Shown: piece by piece, positions 1-13,000 of the stretch
Position numbering within the stretch: the stretch's first letter is position 1
Layout of the letters: each line of letters opens with the position of its first letter
Assembly (NCBI GenBank): GCA_964017235.1
Contig: OZ024936.1
Span: forward strand, 59,509,028-59,573,027
Source of the DNA: Sabellastarte sp. h YS-2021
Lineage: Eukaryota; Annelida; Polychaeta; Sabellida; Sabellidae
Length of the DNA stretch: 64,000 nt
Direction: 5' to 3'
Notes under the pieces: model-generated
The model's database searches: none
What the model was told of the DNA's origin: nothing
Seen by the model: only the letters and a program-made list of their open reading frames with translations
Translations under genes and position numbers: made by a program

Positions 1-806
1 GTGGTGTAAATATGTTGGAAAATCAATACAGATTTTACAGGCCTTAAAATGAATGAAACCAGGTATTTTGTTTGTCGGTCAAGTGTTTGGTAAAATGTAC
101 ACCTGATTATACATGAGTCATAACTTGAAATAGAAAATGTTTTTGCTTTACATATACGGCACCTCCATAGATGACCTTGTCACTGTCCATTGAAGCAGCA
201 ATGTTTTTGTTCATCAATAAGCAAAATCTCGCTTAAATTTTTCAAAGGAAATCTGAATTGCCTTTGTTTCTGTTACCCAACCACTGACATGGTAGTTAAG
301 TTATGTCCCACTATGTATTCCTACAGTCCAAGACCAGAACATATCAAGGAAATCCATCATGTTTTTTGGAAAATTAGTCATTAGCGTGTTAACCTTAAAG
401 TCACTATAATTAAATTACAGAGTGTTAACCGTAAAGTTGCTATAATTATGTTATCTTTGGTACTTTAAGGTTACCATTGAGGGGATATTTTCTTGGGGGC
501 TTATGTGAACTCACACACCAAAAATGAATGAAATCCACCATGAAGTTTTTTTTTTGAAAATAAGTCATTATAGAGCAAAGCCTAAAGTCTCTATACTTAT
601 CTTCAGACCTTAAGGTTACCATAGCATGGCTATCTTCCTGCGGCCTATGAACAAACACAAATGAAATCTTATACTCAGTTTTGGAATAATTCTCAAAATG
701 ACAAAATATAAGAAATGCATGCATTCACTCATACACTCTGACTGTACATTTCACTGTGTTTGAACTGGCAAGAAGGCAAGAGATTTTAATAAAACAAGTT
801 CCTTAC
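1..806. repeat. PHF20 intron with weak tandem repeat
   Basis: No gene seen. From about 265 to 700 there are two to three diverged copies of a 130-180 bp unit, anchored by GAAATCCATCATG (349), GAAATCCACCATG (530) and GAAATCTTATACTC (662), each followed by an AAAGTCTCTATA-like phrase and a TTAAGGTTACC phrase. Confidence 0.4.
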
Positions 807-1005
807 CTGACTTGGCCGAGTTCTCTCTTCACGCTGTTCAGCACACTTTTTACACCTATCATATCCCCCACTAACGCATGTGTTGCCTCCATGATTCTGG
901 CTTTCTTCTTGGAGTGTCTGTCTTCTGGCAGAAAGCTGAACTTGTGCATGGTGCCCTGTTTGATCCAGTCTTGGTCATAGATATACCGGCCGCTTTCACG
1001 AACAC
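807..1005 (-). CDS. PHF20: PHF20-like exon, conserved post-PHD block
   Basis: 199-nt exon, acceptor CTCTGCAG, donor GTAAGG. Encodes RYIYDQDWIKQGTMHKFSFL and further on ATHALVGDM, aligning with the KYWYDKEWLSRGHMHGLAFL and ATHQLLGDV segments of PHF20. Ends two bases into a codon, so the gene continues left of the window. Confidence 0.95.
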
Positions 1006-4000
1006 CTGCAGAGAGGGATTAAAAAACACAAGTTTTAAGACTGATATCAAGTTGGGTCTTAGTACAAATAAAAGTATTTGGTATAACTAGTACTTTTAAT
1101 ATCTTTGGTACTTTGGTACAAGTATCAGCACAGTTTTTAAAGAAATGTATTTAATACAAGTACTTTTGAAAAGTACTTCGTACAAGTACTTCTTACACAG
1201 ACTAATATTTTCTCAAAATGTTACCTTTATGTACAATCCATTGTTAATCAATAAACACTGATTGATAATAACTTGCAAAATAAACAAATAAGGATAATTG
1301 TTTTAAAATTTATGTTGAAGATAGACTGATATCGCTACATTGTTTTCTGTAAAAGTTAACATTAACTTTGTTCCATATTCCTGGATGAATGTCTCAGTGA
1401 GCAACCATTAATTCTTTTCATAAAATTAGTGTCTACACTGTTTATGAATATTGGGAGATATTTATTGTTTTGGGATAGGGTTGCCGATGTGCCCAGATGT
1501 ATATTAATATCGCCATTTTATGTATACCTACAAGCTTACACTACAAATATTTTAAAAGAATCATAAATCTAAAGAAACTGTACACTTTTATCTCATAGTT
1601 TTTACTGCATTTTTCAGCAAGCTTCATAAATTTTTGTCACCAAGGACCTCAACATCACTGTGTTAAGCTTAATATTAAAACACCAATGTGTTTTCATTCA
1701 CCCTTACATAAATATGACTGTTAAATAGTGTATGCATCCAAGGCAATTCTCAACATCAACATTATTTAAAACTTTGAAGCAAGAACTGTTTGATATCAAT
1801 ACACTGTTCCCAGTATCAATTTGAATAAACAAAGTAGTACATTAGTTGTTGGAAGATTAATTGGGTAGTCATTAATCCTTTCAGTAAAATGGCCCCTATA
1901 CTGATAGTACCTTGCCATCCTTAATATAAAACACTAAGGCAATTTCATTCACCATTGATTAACTACAACTGGTAATATAAGCCAGAGTTGCAGCTTCATA
2001 TTCCTTTAAATTACTAGCATCACATTTAGATACCATTTTTTTTAAAAACAAGAGGAGAGTGCCCGTGAACGGGCACTGTGTCAGCTGACTTGAGTGTTTT
2101 TGATTTGTGAAGGTGATTAGAGGACAGAATAATTATCAGGAAAAGGGCTGTACAGAAATACAGTAAATGGTTCAAAACTCTGCTCTAAACAACAAGTGAC
2201 AAGAAATAACCATAGAACACATGTCATTGATTTAGTTGATAAAGTGTATTACAATGTTTTCAAGATAAAATTTAATTTCAGAATGCAAGGTTTATTCTAT
2301 TGATTATAAGTGTAGTTAATTAAATTAGTATTATTGATTTGTGTAATTGACCATATGTTAAAATCTAGAAATATTCAAAACATGTACATGAGTTATATTA
2401 GTAACCTAATTAAAAGTTTGATTTCCTTATTAACTTGAAATTTTGATGATCCTTGATTGTCATGTTATTGACATGGTATATACTATTATATATGATTTAA
2501 ACCTTATATGTGATAGCCTTTATGTGCCATAGAACCTGGAAAAATTTTGAATATAGGTTTTAAAAGTTATTTAAAGCCATATTACAGAGTTGAAATTATG
2601 TATAAAAGTTGGTGTACTTCGTCATTATCAATCATCTTACCAGTGTGTAATTGTCTATGTAATCTGAAAACACTGAAGTCCTGTATAATATATAAATTAC
2701 GTGAACGATTTAATCTTACATATTTAAATATTAGTCTGTATTTGGCATATAAAACTGAAGTTTTTTTTTTTCCCCATGTCACTTTGTGTCACTGTTGATT
2801 TGATTTTTTCCCCCCCTAGAATTCATATGATAAATAAAACTTCCTAATATAATCATTGGTATCCAACTACATAATGTGTGTGTAATCTAAAATTATTGAA
2901 GTCATCATTTAGTGATACATTGTATGGCTGAATTTGATATATTTAATTTATAGAATTTTTTTGGATATTTAAACTTAAGTTTTCTGACTTGAAACTGCGA
3001 TACAGTTGATATTTTTAACTGTATGATGTATGAAACTTATTTTTACCTATTCACTCTAGTTATATATGAAACTTAATGTGTTTTTAATTATTTGAATTTA
3101 ATTCGTATTTGTTTATGGTACAAATATACCAGGTGTGATGTATTGTTGACAAAATATGAATGTGGCTTTAGTTGGTCTATAAATCAAGGTTTAGGTTTCC
3201 TTAACTTTGAAACTACCTTGATCGCATCAGTGTCATTTGGACAGTATATAATTTGCTACTTCAATTAGAAACCTTATTGACCCCTGATGGTGAGTGTTAA
3301 TGTACAGGATAAATCCTAGTACCAGCCTTTAATTGGCATATAATCTGATTGATTTTTAATAATTTTCTTTTGGTAAATGAATTAAGAGATATATGACCAT
3401 TATTCTTTTCTACCTTATGTTGATTAAATTTTGGAAAATATATTGTGTACTAGATCAGCTATCTAAAATGAAAAATAAAATTAAGTAAACCCTTTGTGCT
3501 GTAACAGATTTCTAACTTTTACATATCCTAAGAAGTACCCTCCGTATAAGTAAAACATAATTTTCAGCAGTGGAACTTGAACATGCTTAGACTTTGTCTC
3601 CCTTCTGTTGTTAAATTTCTGTACATATCTCTGTATATATGTTTTCTTTGTTTTTTGTGTTTTCATTTTCTTAAATCATATTCTAGATATTTGTTAATAG
3701 TGCAAAGGTACCAGATATGGTTTATTCTTAAAAAAATACTGGAGAAACTTGCGACTTTGACATCGTTCTCTACTGCCCACAACTTAAAACGAATTTGTAA
3801 TTTCAATTTACTTCACTTCTCGGATGGATCAATTATTGATAAACCCTTAGAACCTGCAACAAGATATGTCAAATAACTATTTAAAAGTTCTTTCAGCAAA
3901 CTGTCAGGGATTAAGAGATAAATCAAAAACGGCTGATGTTTTGGACTATTTCGAACAGTTTAAATACAATATAATTTGCTTACAAGACACACACTTAACC

Positions 4001-7000
4001 AAAAAGGATGAGAATAATTTAAGATCGATGTCAGGATGTGAATGTTTCGTAAGTGGCGCTAAAACAAATTCAAGAGGGGTTGCTATATTATTGAAGAACA
4101 ATTTCGAGTACAAATTAATAAAATCAACAGGGGATGATAAAGGCAACTTAATTTATGTAGATATAGATATAGGTTTGGTGTGTCTACGTTTGATAAATAT
4201 TTATGCACCCAATTTGGACATGCCATTCTTTTTTGAAAGACTAAATCAATTAATTGAAGAAAATACTATGGACCATCTGATAATTTGAGGTGACTTCAAT
4301 CTGGTATTAAACCCTGAAATGGACTGCTCTAATTATCTCAACATCAATAACCCAAAATCAAGACAGGTATTGCTTGAAACAATAAATTCACATAGCTTAA
4401 TAGATGTTTTTAGATATTTCTATCCACATACTCGAAGATATACTTGGCGACGTAACAATCCGATCAAACAAGCAAGATTGGATTATTTTATTGTTTCAAG
4501 TCCATTTACTGACCATATTAGTAAATGCGATATTATAGCTAGCTACAGATCCGATCACTCGATACTGAATATTAATATAGAGATAAGCAAGTTTGAAAGA
4601 GGCAAAGGCCTATGGAAACTTAACTGTAATTTATTAAAGAATGCAGCGTATATTGATCTTATAAACAAAACAATTCACAAAGTTAAATTAGAATATGCAC
4701 TTCCTGTTTACAGAAATGAATATTTAGAAACTGCTCCAGATTTAGATATTAAATTTTCCATTGATGAAGATGTTCTCCTAGAAATGATAATGTTTAAAAT
4801 TAGAAGTACAACAATAAAATTTGCATCTGCAAATAAAAAAGAGGAAATCAAAAGAGAACAGGGCTTGATTAAAAACATCGGTGATCTTGAAAAGAATGAA
4901 GAAAATACTCCTTCAATAGAAAATATTGACAAACTTAAAAAAGAATTATCAAATTTGAGGGAATCAAAAATGAAAGGTCATATGATACGTTCAAGATTAC
5001 AATGGCTGCATCTAGGTGAAAAACCCTCAAAATATTTCTGTAGCCTTGAACATAAACATTTTCTGGATAAAACTATTAGAAAGATTTGTCTGGAGAATGG
5101 TTCAGTAATTATAGAACAGGATAAAATATTAAACGAAGTGAAAGAATACTATGCTAAACTTTTCAAAAATAAAGATTCAGAATTACTAAATGTTAACCTT
5201 TCTGAAATCCTTAATGATTCTCAAATAAATAAACTTACAAATATTCAAGCACTGGCCTTAGAAGGCCCAGTAACCCTAGCTAAATTAGGAAAGGCGTTAA
5301 AACACATGAAAAATAATAAAACACCAGGTATTGATGGTTTCCCTGCCGAATTTTTTAAAGTATTCTGGTGTAAATTGAAAATTCTTATTCTTAGAGCCTT
5401 TAACCTATTCTACGAAAAAGGAAAACTATCGGTAACACTACGACAGTCAATTATAAACTGCATTCCTAAAGGTGATAAACCAAGACAATATCTGAAAAAT
5501 TGGAGACCAATTTCTCTTTTGACCGTTTTATATAAACTGTTATCATCTGTGCTAGCAAATAGAATCAAGGCCGTACTTGATTTCTTGATATCGCGATCCC
5601 AATGTGGATTTATCCAAGGTTGCTACATAGGTGAAGCTACAAGACTAATCTATGATGTAATGAATTATACTGAAAATAAGCAAATTGATGGGTTATTGAT
5701 GTTGATTGACTTTGAAAAAGCTTTTGATTCGATTTCCTGGAATTTTTTATATAATGTTCTTGAATATCTTGGGTTTGGTAAAGCATTTATCCGTTGGATT
5801 CGGATTCTAAATAATGATATATATGCATCTGTTCTACAGTCAGGGATAAAATCAGAATTTTTCAAAATTCAAAGAGGTTGTAAACAGAGTGATCCTATTG
5901 CTGCATACCTATTTATTATAGGTGGACAAATATTGAATTATCTGATTAGTCAAAACATTGAAATTAAGGGTTTAGTATTTGATTGTGAAGAAATTAAACT
6001 CTGTCAGTTTGCTGATGATACTACTCTTATATTAGATGGTTCAAAAGAGTCTTTAGATGCTGCCTTAAATACAATAGAAATCTTCGGCACATACTCTGGT
6101 TTAAAAATGAATTCTACAAAAACCAAAGTAGTCTGGATAGGCAGAAAAAAGCATTTTCGAGATAAGATAACTACCACTTCTAAATTAGAATGGGGAACAG
6201 AATGTTTTACTTTATTAGGTATAACATTTTCTGTAGACCTAGAAAATATACCCAATATAAATTATACATCAGCCATAGAAACTTCAAAGAAACTACTAGT
6301 TAACTGGAGAAAAAGAGTGTTAACCCCACTTGGAAGGATAACTGTATTAAAGACATTCATACTTTCACAGTTCACACACTTATTTACTGTCATTCCTTCA
6401 CCAAGTAAAGAATTTATTAAGGAATTAAATGAAATGTTTTTCAGATTCATTTGGGGTGACAAACCTGATAAAATTAAACAAATATTTATTACACAAGATT
6501 ATAAAGATGCAGGACTTAGAATGGTTGATTTAGAAAAATATATCATCTCACTAAAACTGTCTTGGATGAATAGAATTGTAAAATGTGATAAAACAGACTA
6601 TCAAAGACTTTTTGAAAAAAATATTACCACAATACATAAACTTTTGAAACTGGGAACAGATTGGCCTAAACACCTTATTCAGAAAACAAGGAACACATTC
6701 TGGAATGAAGTTTTTATGTCATGGATAAAATTCTCAGAAAATACTGACATCAAAAATAACAATGACATCTTATCCTCCCCCATATGGTATAATCCGTTGG
6801 TTTCAAAAAATATTCTTTATATCCCAAAGTGGTTTCAAAGTGGAATACTGACAATTGGAGATATTGTAAATGAACAGGGACATGTTTTAGATCAAAAGGA
6901 AATAGAAAAGAAATTTAACTTGTCCCAAATTAATTTTCTTGATTATCACCGTGTAAAAATCTGCATAAACATTTTTCTAGGGAAATATAGAAAAGGAGAT

Positions 7001-10000
7001 TCTTTTAATTTTATTCAACCTTACATTCCTCACCATATATCATTTCTTCTTTCTAATATAAAGGGAACTAAAGGTTTTTATGAAAAATTAAATGAAAATG
7101 TTATTGATATGCCCTTTAAAATGAAATGGCATGATGATTTACAAGTTATACTGAATAATCACTCATGGCAACATGTTTTTAAAATTTGTTTTAAAACACT
7201 GAATGATCCTTACTTGAAATGGTTTCAGTATAGAATAATACACAGAATATTAGGTACCCAAAAACTTCTCCATAAAATGGGAATATCTGATTCATCCAAA
7301 TGCCTTCTTTGTAATAGTAATGAAGAAACTTTAATACATCTCTTTTACTTCTGTCCCAAATCGAAACAACTCTGGGATCAATTAGAAAATCAGATTTTCA
7401 ATAAAGCCGGTTTCAATGTTGAATTCACTCCTGAAGATATTCTATTAGGTTACAAGTATAATAATCCAAACTCTGTTGCAATAAATACAATAATTCTAAT
7501 AACCAAGAACTACTTATTTACAAACTCTAGAACAGCTATAGAAATAAATATTGCAGACTTAATAAGTAGAATCAAGACTGTATATGAAGAACAAGTGTTA
7601 GTTGCAGATTTGGAATCTGATGGTGGAAAATATGAGAAAAAATGGTGTCAAATAAGAAACATTTTTGTTGTGTGACTTATAAATATCTGGTAAAATGAGT
7701 TTGCACAATTCCCTTTTTAATTTCATGTTTTTTGTCTTGTATATTGTGTAATCATTTGTTGAATGTATTGTTTGTTATACATACCATGTGACAATCAACC
7801 TTGCTATTGCTACTTATAAACTAAATGTTAAATTTGGTTAGGCCACCTTTCCTGCCAGGGTGGTTCTGCCTTTTTTTTCATGTGTAATGGTGGTATGTTT
7901 GTTGCATAAATAAAAATTATTTAAATAAAAAAAAAGAAATATAGTAAATGGTAACTGAACAGCAAGTTCGAAAGAAATTCCGAAGCTGACAGAAGAAAAG
8001 GATAAAAAAGTTGTGCCCTGTAAATTGTATTATGAAGGAAAATAACAAGGTAATTGTTTAAGTGTAAAAAATAGGTTAAAACATATTTAAAGAAATACTA
8101 CAAATGCAATATCCTCGTTCGACCTTGAAGAAGGGGTCCAAGGTCAAATCTAACCACACAAATACATTCCCAGCCCATGATTTCCTATGGTTTACCATTC
8201 CAAACCTCTAGGACCAATTATAAATGAGTTATAAGCACTTTTAAGCTTGGCTATCCTCATTTGACCTTGAAGGAGGGGTCCAAAGGTCAAATCTGACCAT
8301 ACCAAAAGATTCCGAGCCAATGATTTCCTATGGGATGGTTTACCATCCCAAATCTCTGTCACCAATAATAAGCGAGTTGTAGGCACTTTCAATTTTCGCT
8401 ATCCTCATTTGACCTTAAAGGAGGGTTCCAAGGTCAAATCGGACCATATCAACAGATTCACAGCCCATGATTTCCTGTCTGTTTACCATCCCAAACCTCT
8501 GGGACCAATAATAAGCGAGTTATAAGCACTTTTAAGTTTGGCTATCCTTGTTTGACCTTGAAGGAGGGGTCATTGAAGGTCAAATATGACCACACCAAAA
8601 GATTCCCACCCCATGATTTCCTACAGGTTGGTTTATCATCCCAAACCTCTAGGATCAATAATAAGGGAGATATAAGCACTTTTCATGACTGACAAAAAAC
8701 ACCTGTGGCGGCCATCTTGTTTCTCAAAATGAGGCCAAAAATATTCCCAGACAACATTTTATGGTTATTAATATATACTGCAAACTTAAGAAAGCTAGCT
8801 ATAATATTTTTTTTCATCAGAGCAGTAATGGTGAAATCTCTCTCTACACACTGCGGCTATCCAGTGGATACAATGATTTACTCAACAGTGAGAACCTGAA
8901 AGTAGCTATTGCTCAGCTATGCCATGACATAGAGGTCTGCAATTTCACTATGTTATAGCTGACCAAAAATTCTGTGAATAACATATTTAACAAATTACTC
9001 TAAATTTAATAGTTTTCAAGTTACAACTGATTTACTCAACAGTGAGAACCTTAAAGGAACTATTACTCAGCTATGCAATGAGCTACATGTCTGAAATTTT
9101 ACTATGTTATAGCTAACCCAAAAGTAGGTGAACAACATATTTAAGCAAACTACTGTAAATGCAATAGTTTTCAAGCTACAACTGATTTACTCAATAGTGA
9201 GAACCTGAAAATAGCTATTGCTCCGCTATGCCATGAGCTATAGGTCTGTAATTTCACTATGTTATAGCTGACCAAAAATTCTGTGAATAACATATTTAAC
9301 AAATTACTCTAAATGTAATAGTTTTCAAGTTACAACTGATTTACTCAACAGTGAGAACCTCAAAGGAACTATTACTCAGCTATGCAATGAGCTACATGTC
9401 TGAAATTTTACTATGTTATAGCTAACCCAAAAGTAGGTGAACAACATATTTAAGCAAACTACTGTAAATGCAATAGTTTTCAAGCTACAACTGATTTACT
9501 CAATAGTGAGAACCTGAAAATAGCTATTGCTCCGCTATGCCATGAGCTATAGGTCTGTAATTTCACTATGTTATAGCTGACCCAAAAGTAGGTGAACAAT
9601 ATATTTTAACAAAATACTCCAAATGCAATATTTTTCAAGTTATAGCTGATTTACTCAACAGTCAGTACCTGAGAATAGCTATTGCTCAGTTGTGCCATGA
9701 GCTATAGGTCTATAATTTCACTATGTTATAGCTGACCCAAAAGTAGCTGAATAACATATTTGCACAAATTTCTGTAAATGCAATAGTTTTCCAATTATAA
9801 CTGATTTACTCAACAGTGAGAACTTCAAAGTAGCTATTACTCAGCTATGAAATGAGCCACAGGTCTGAAACTTCACTATGTTATAGCTGACCCCAAAATA
9901 GGTGAATAACATATTGAAACAAAATACTCTAAATGCAATAGTTTTCAAGTTATAAGTGATTTACTCAACAGTGATAACCTAAAAGTAGCTATTACTCAGC

Positions 10001-13000
10001 TATGCCATGAGCTACAGGTCTGAAATTTTACTATGTTATAGCTGGCCCAAAAGTAGCTGAATAACATATTTATACGAAATTCTCTAAATGCAATAGTTTT
10101 TAAGTTACAAGTGATTTTACTCATGATGGAAGTTACTGAAAAGCCCAAAAGTAGCTATTACTCACTTAGCTATTGAGACAGACACCCAACTTATTCACCA
10201 TATTGTAGCTATGAAAAAAGTAGCTGAATAACATATTTTAACAAAATGCTCTAAATGCAACACTTTTGAAGTTATAAGTGATTAATTCAACAGTGATAAC
10301 CTAAAAGTAGCTATTACTCAGCTATGCCATGAGCTACAGGTCTGAAATTTTACTATGTTATAGCTGACCCAAAAGTAGCTGAATAACATATTTATACGAA
10401 ATTCTCTAAATGCAATAGTTTTTAAGTTACAAGTGATTTTACTCATAATGGAAGTTACTGAAAAGCCCAAAAGTAGCTATTACTCACTTAGCTATTGAGA
10501 CAGACACCCAACTTACTCACCATATTGTAGCTATGAAAAAAGTAGCTGAACAACATATTTTCACAAAATGCTGTAAATGCAACACTTTTGAAGTTATAAG
10601 TGATTTAGTGCATGATTTCATGAATTTTAATGCATTAAAAATTATTAAAAAAACTTATTAAAAAAAAGTAAGACAGATCCATGTCTCATACTCACACAAG
10701 AGAATCTACCTCTGGCCTAGTACATATATGCAAGATATGAGAGAAATCCCTACAATAGTCACTGAGAAAATTGTGATAAAAAGTTGAAATTTTCACACTT
10801 TTGGTGGGGGTACCCCCCTTGTAATGTCTCTAGCAAACAGACGAACAGACAGATTTGCATGCCTTGAACAATTTTTCATCCTCGATAGATAAGGTATCTT
10901 TTAAAAAAAACAGCATGTCTCTAGGCCTTGTAGTTTTGGAGAAGAAGTTGTTCACGCGGACGCGTATGTACACGCCGCAGAGTGATGACACAATGTCAGC
11001 TGACTGACAAGTCAGCTGACATAAAAAACAAGACTTGCCAGGGGGATTGGCGCATACATAGCAGACATATTTTGCAGGAAGAGTCTCTTCAGTAATCTCC
11101 ATACACACAGCATGCTGCCAGCACAGACATACGTCACACTGAAATACACACAGAGAAAATACAATGTCAAAATATCTGACTTATTTATGGAACCTGTACC
11201 TCACACCTGTATCTCCAGTCCATTCTCCTGATTGATCTGAAAAATGTTGTTCACTTCTTCAAGTTTCTCTACTTTGTCTTGATTTAACACCTATGTATAT
11301 CACATTACATACCTGTGTACATTACACACCTGTAGTACACACCTTTTTGCTAGGGCTGTATTGATCACACACATGTCACCTACATATCACATCATTCACC
11401 TGTGTATAGCCTGTGTATCACCTGTGTACACCCCTATACTAGGAGTCTAGTCTCCTCATTGATCACACAGGTACAATTCCCATATCCAAACTTCTCAATT
11501 CCATAATTCCATAATTTTATATCTGTATGTTACACCTATATTTACACCTTATACCTGTATCAAGAGTGTGTCCTTTATGACTTAATTCTTGACTTAATAC
11601 ATGCAGTTTTCCACTTTATCTTTCTCTATTTTACACTAATATTTCACACCTGTATCATAAGTTTTCTCATTGATCTGACAAGCACATTTTACCACTTCTC
11701 CATTTCATCATCTTTCTTACACCTTCATTTCACCTTTAATCCAGTCTCCTCAATTATCTGACACACCTATCAAGTCATTTTAACCTTCAGTTCACACCTG
11801 TACACACCTGTATCATAAGACCATTCTCCTCATTGATCTGACAGATGCAGTTCACCACCTCATCCTTCTCTATCCTGTCCACTCCCTCTCTTGCTTCCTC
11901 CTCATCTGAATCAAGCACTGCCTGCTGATAATCCTCTGTAGTGCTTGTCTTGGTGTCTGCAACAAACTTATCATGTAACGTCATAATTCTTTTCCCTCAA
12001 AAGGCCTAAACATTGGCATAGTCAATAAGGCTGAAACTATTAGTAAAATATGCCAGCCGGGTAGTTGCTTGCATTAACCATTGACTAACCGATTAATTGT
12101 TTTCAAGGTTTAGCATGTTTGAGAAAATACCGAAAACGTCACATGGACATGTGTTCTGGATGTAAATAAACAAAATGGCGGATCATGAGTTGCTAGAAAA
12201 GTCAAAACTTCACAAGAATATTGAGTAATCAACTAATAATATAATAGTTTGATATTTTAAAAATAGAAAACAGATAAAATGCTTTAATTTGATACCTTTT
12301 AAGGTTTTAATTCGAAATATTTATAGTCTTAACAGCCGCATAAAAGCCATTATGTTGTGATATAAATAAGAAAATGGTTAACTGGTTTAGCAATATTGGC
12401 ATTGAATAGTGCTTTGATAACCTAATACATTTAATCAACTAGTATGGTTAATCGTTTCAGCTTTAATAGTCAAAGTCGAATTTTGGCTTAGGTCAGACAT
12501 GTTGTAAAGGATATATTGAGTAATAATAAATACAACACAATAGACACCTAACTGAACAGTGCATTCTCTTGTGACATGTTCATTCAAAAACTATCTCTCT
12601 TAGAAGCTGTAGTGTTGAAGGTCCATTGTATACCTACACACAACTTTACAGTCTTGCATTTCACAATAAATATTTTTTAGTTTTCTATAAAAATTTATAT
12701 TACATATATGTTGTATCTATCCATATGTACATATGTAGCTGAGTGAGTTTCCCACAAGCCACAGAGGCAGATACTTAGACTATTTTGAGACTATGTTGTA
12801 AACTACCTTCAGACAGTGCATCCTCCGTATGTAGAGATGGCTGGCTGGACCCATCAAGACTAGAACGTACTTCACGTCTCCTGCGACTTTTGTGGCGACT
12901 GGATATCGTAGAAACTTCTCCATCTTCCGACCCTGTAGAAAGATATATCACAAAATTACAGCAGTGAATAGAAAAATTGAAATCGTCATAAATTAGTGAA

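Larger units (their letters stand above)
2172..7934 (+). mobile_element. Near full-length L1/Tx1-type LINE with target-site duplication
   Basis: Flanked by an 18-base direct repeat, AGAAATACAGTAAATGGT at 2154-2171 and AGAAATATAGTAAATGGT at 7935-7952 (one mismatch). The 3' end is A-rich (7923-7935). Content: 1.7 kb non-coding 5' region, endonuclease/reverse-transcriptase ORF (3866-7675), and a 250-bp 3'UTR. No ORF1 was recognised. Inserted in the HINE-like element. Confidence 0.85.
2050..11030 (-). mobile_element. Satellite-carrying Helentron/HINE-like element (interrupted by a LINE)
   Basis: The outer ends carry the same 13-base subterminal inverted repeat GTCAGCTGACTTG: 2080-2092 on plus and, inverted, 11008-11020. 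At the left end a perfect hairpin (GTGCCCGT stem, GA loop, 2059-2076) sits just outside. Inside are tandem arrays of two unit types (8115-8690 and 8870-10640). Such a layout (asymmetric hairpin end, subTIRs, internal tandem repeats, no coding) fits non-autonomous Helentron-associated elements described in molluscs. Exact termini are not fixed. Without the LINE the element is about 3.2 kb. Confidence 0.5.

Noticed and set aside
3577-3876. 99-codon ORF just upstream of the LINE endonuclease, considered as ORF1
   Set aside because: No coiled coil, RRM or zinc knuckle; hydrophobic and short; out of frame with ORF2.
10830-11108. 92-codon minus-strand ORF covering the PHD second half
   Set aside because: Only 11138-11039 is exonic; the rest is read through the GC donor into the transposon end.
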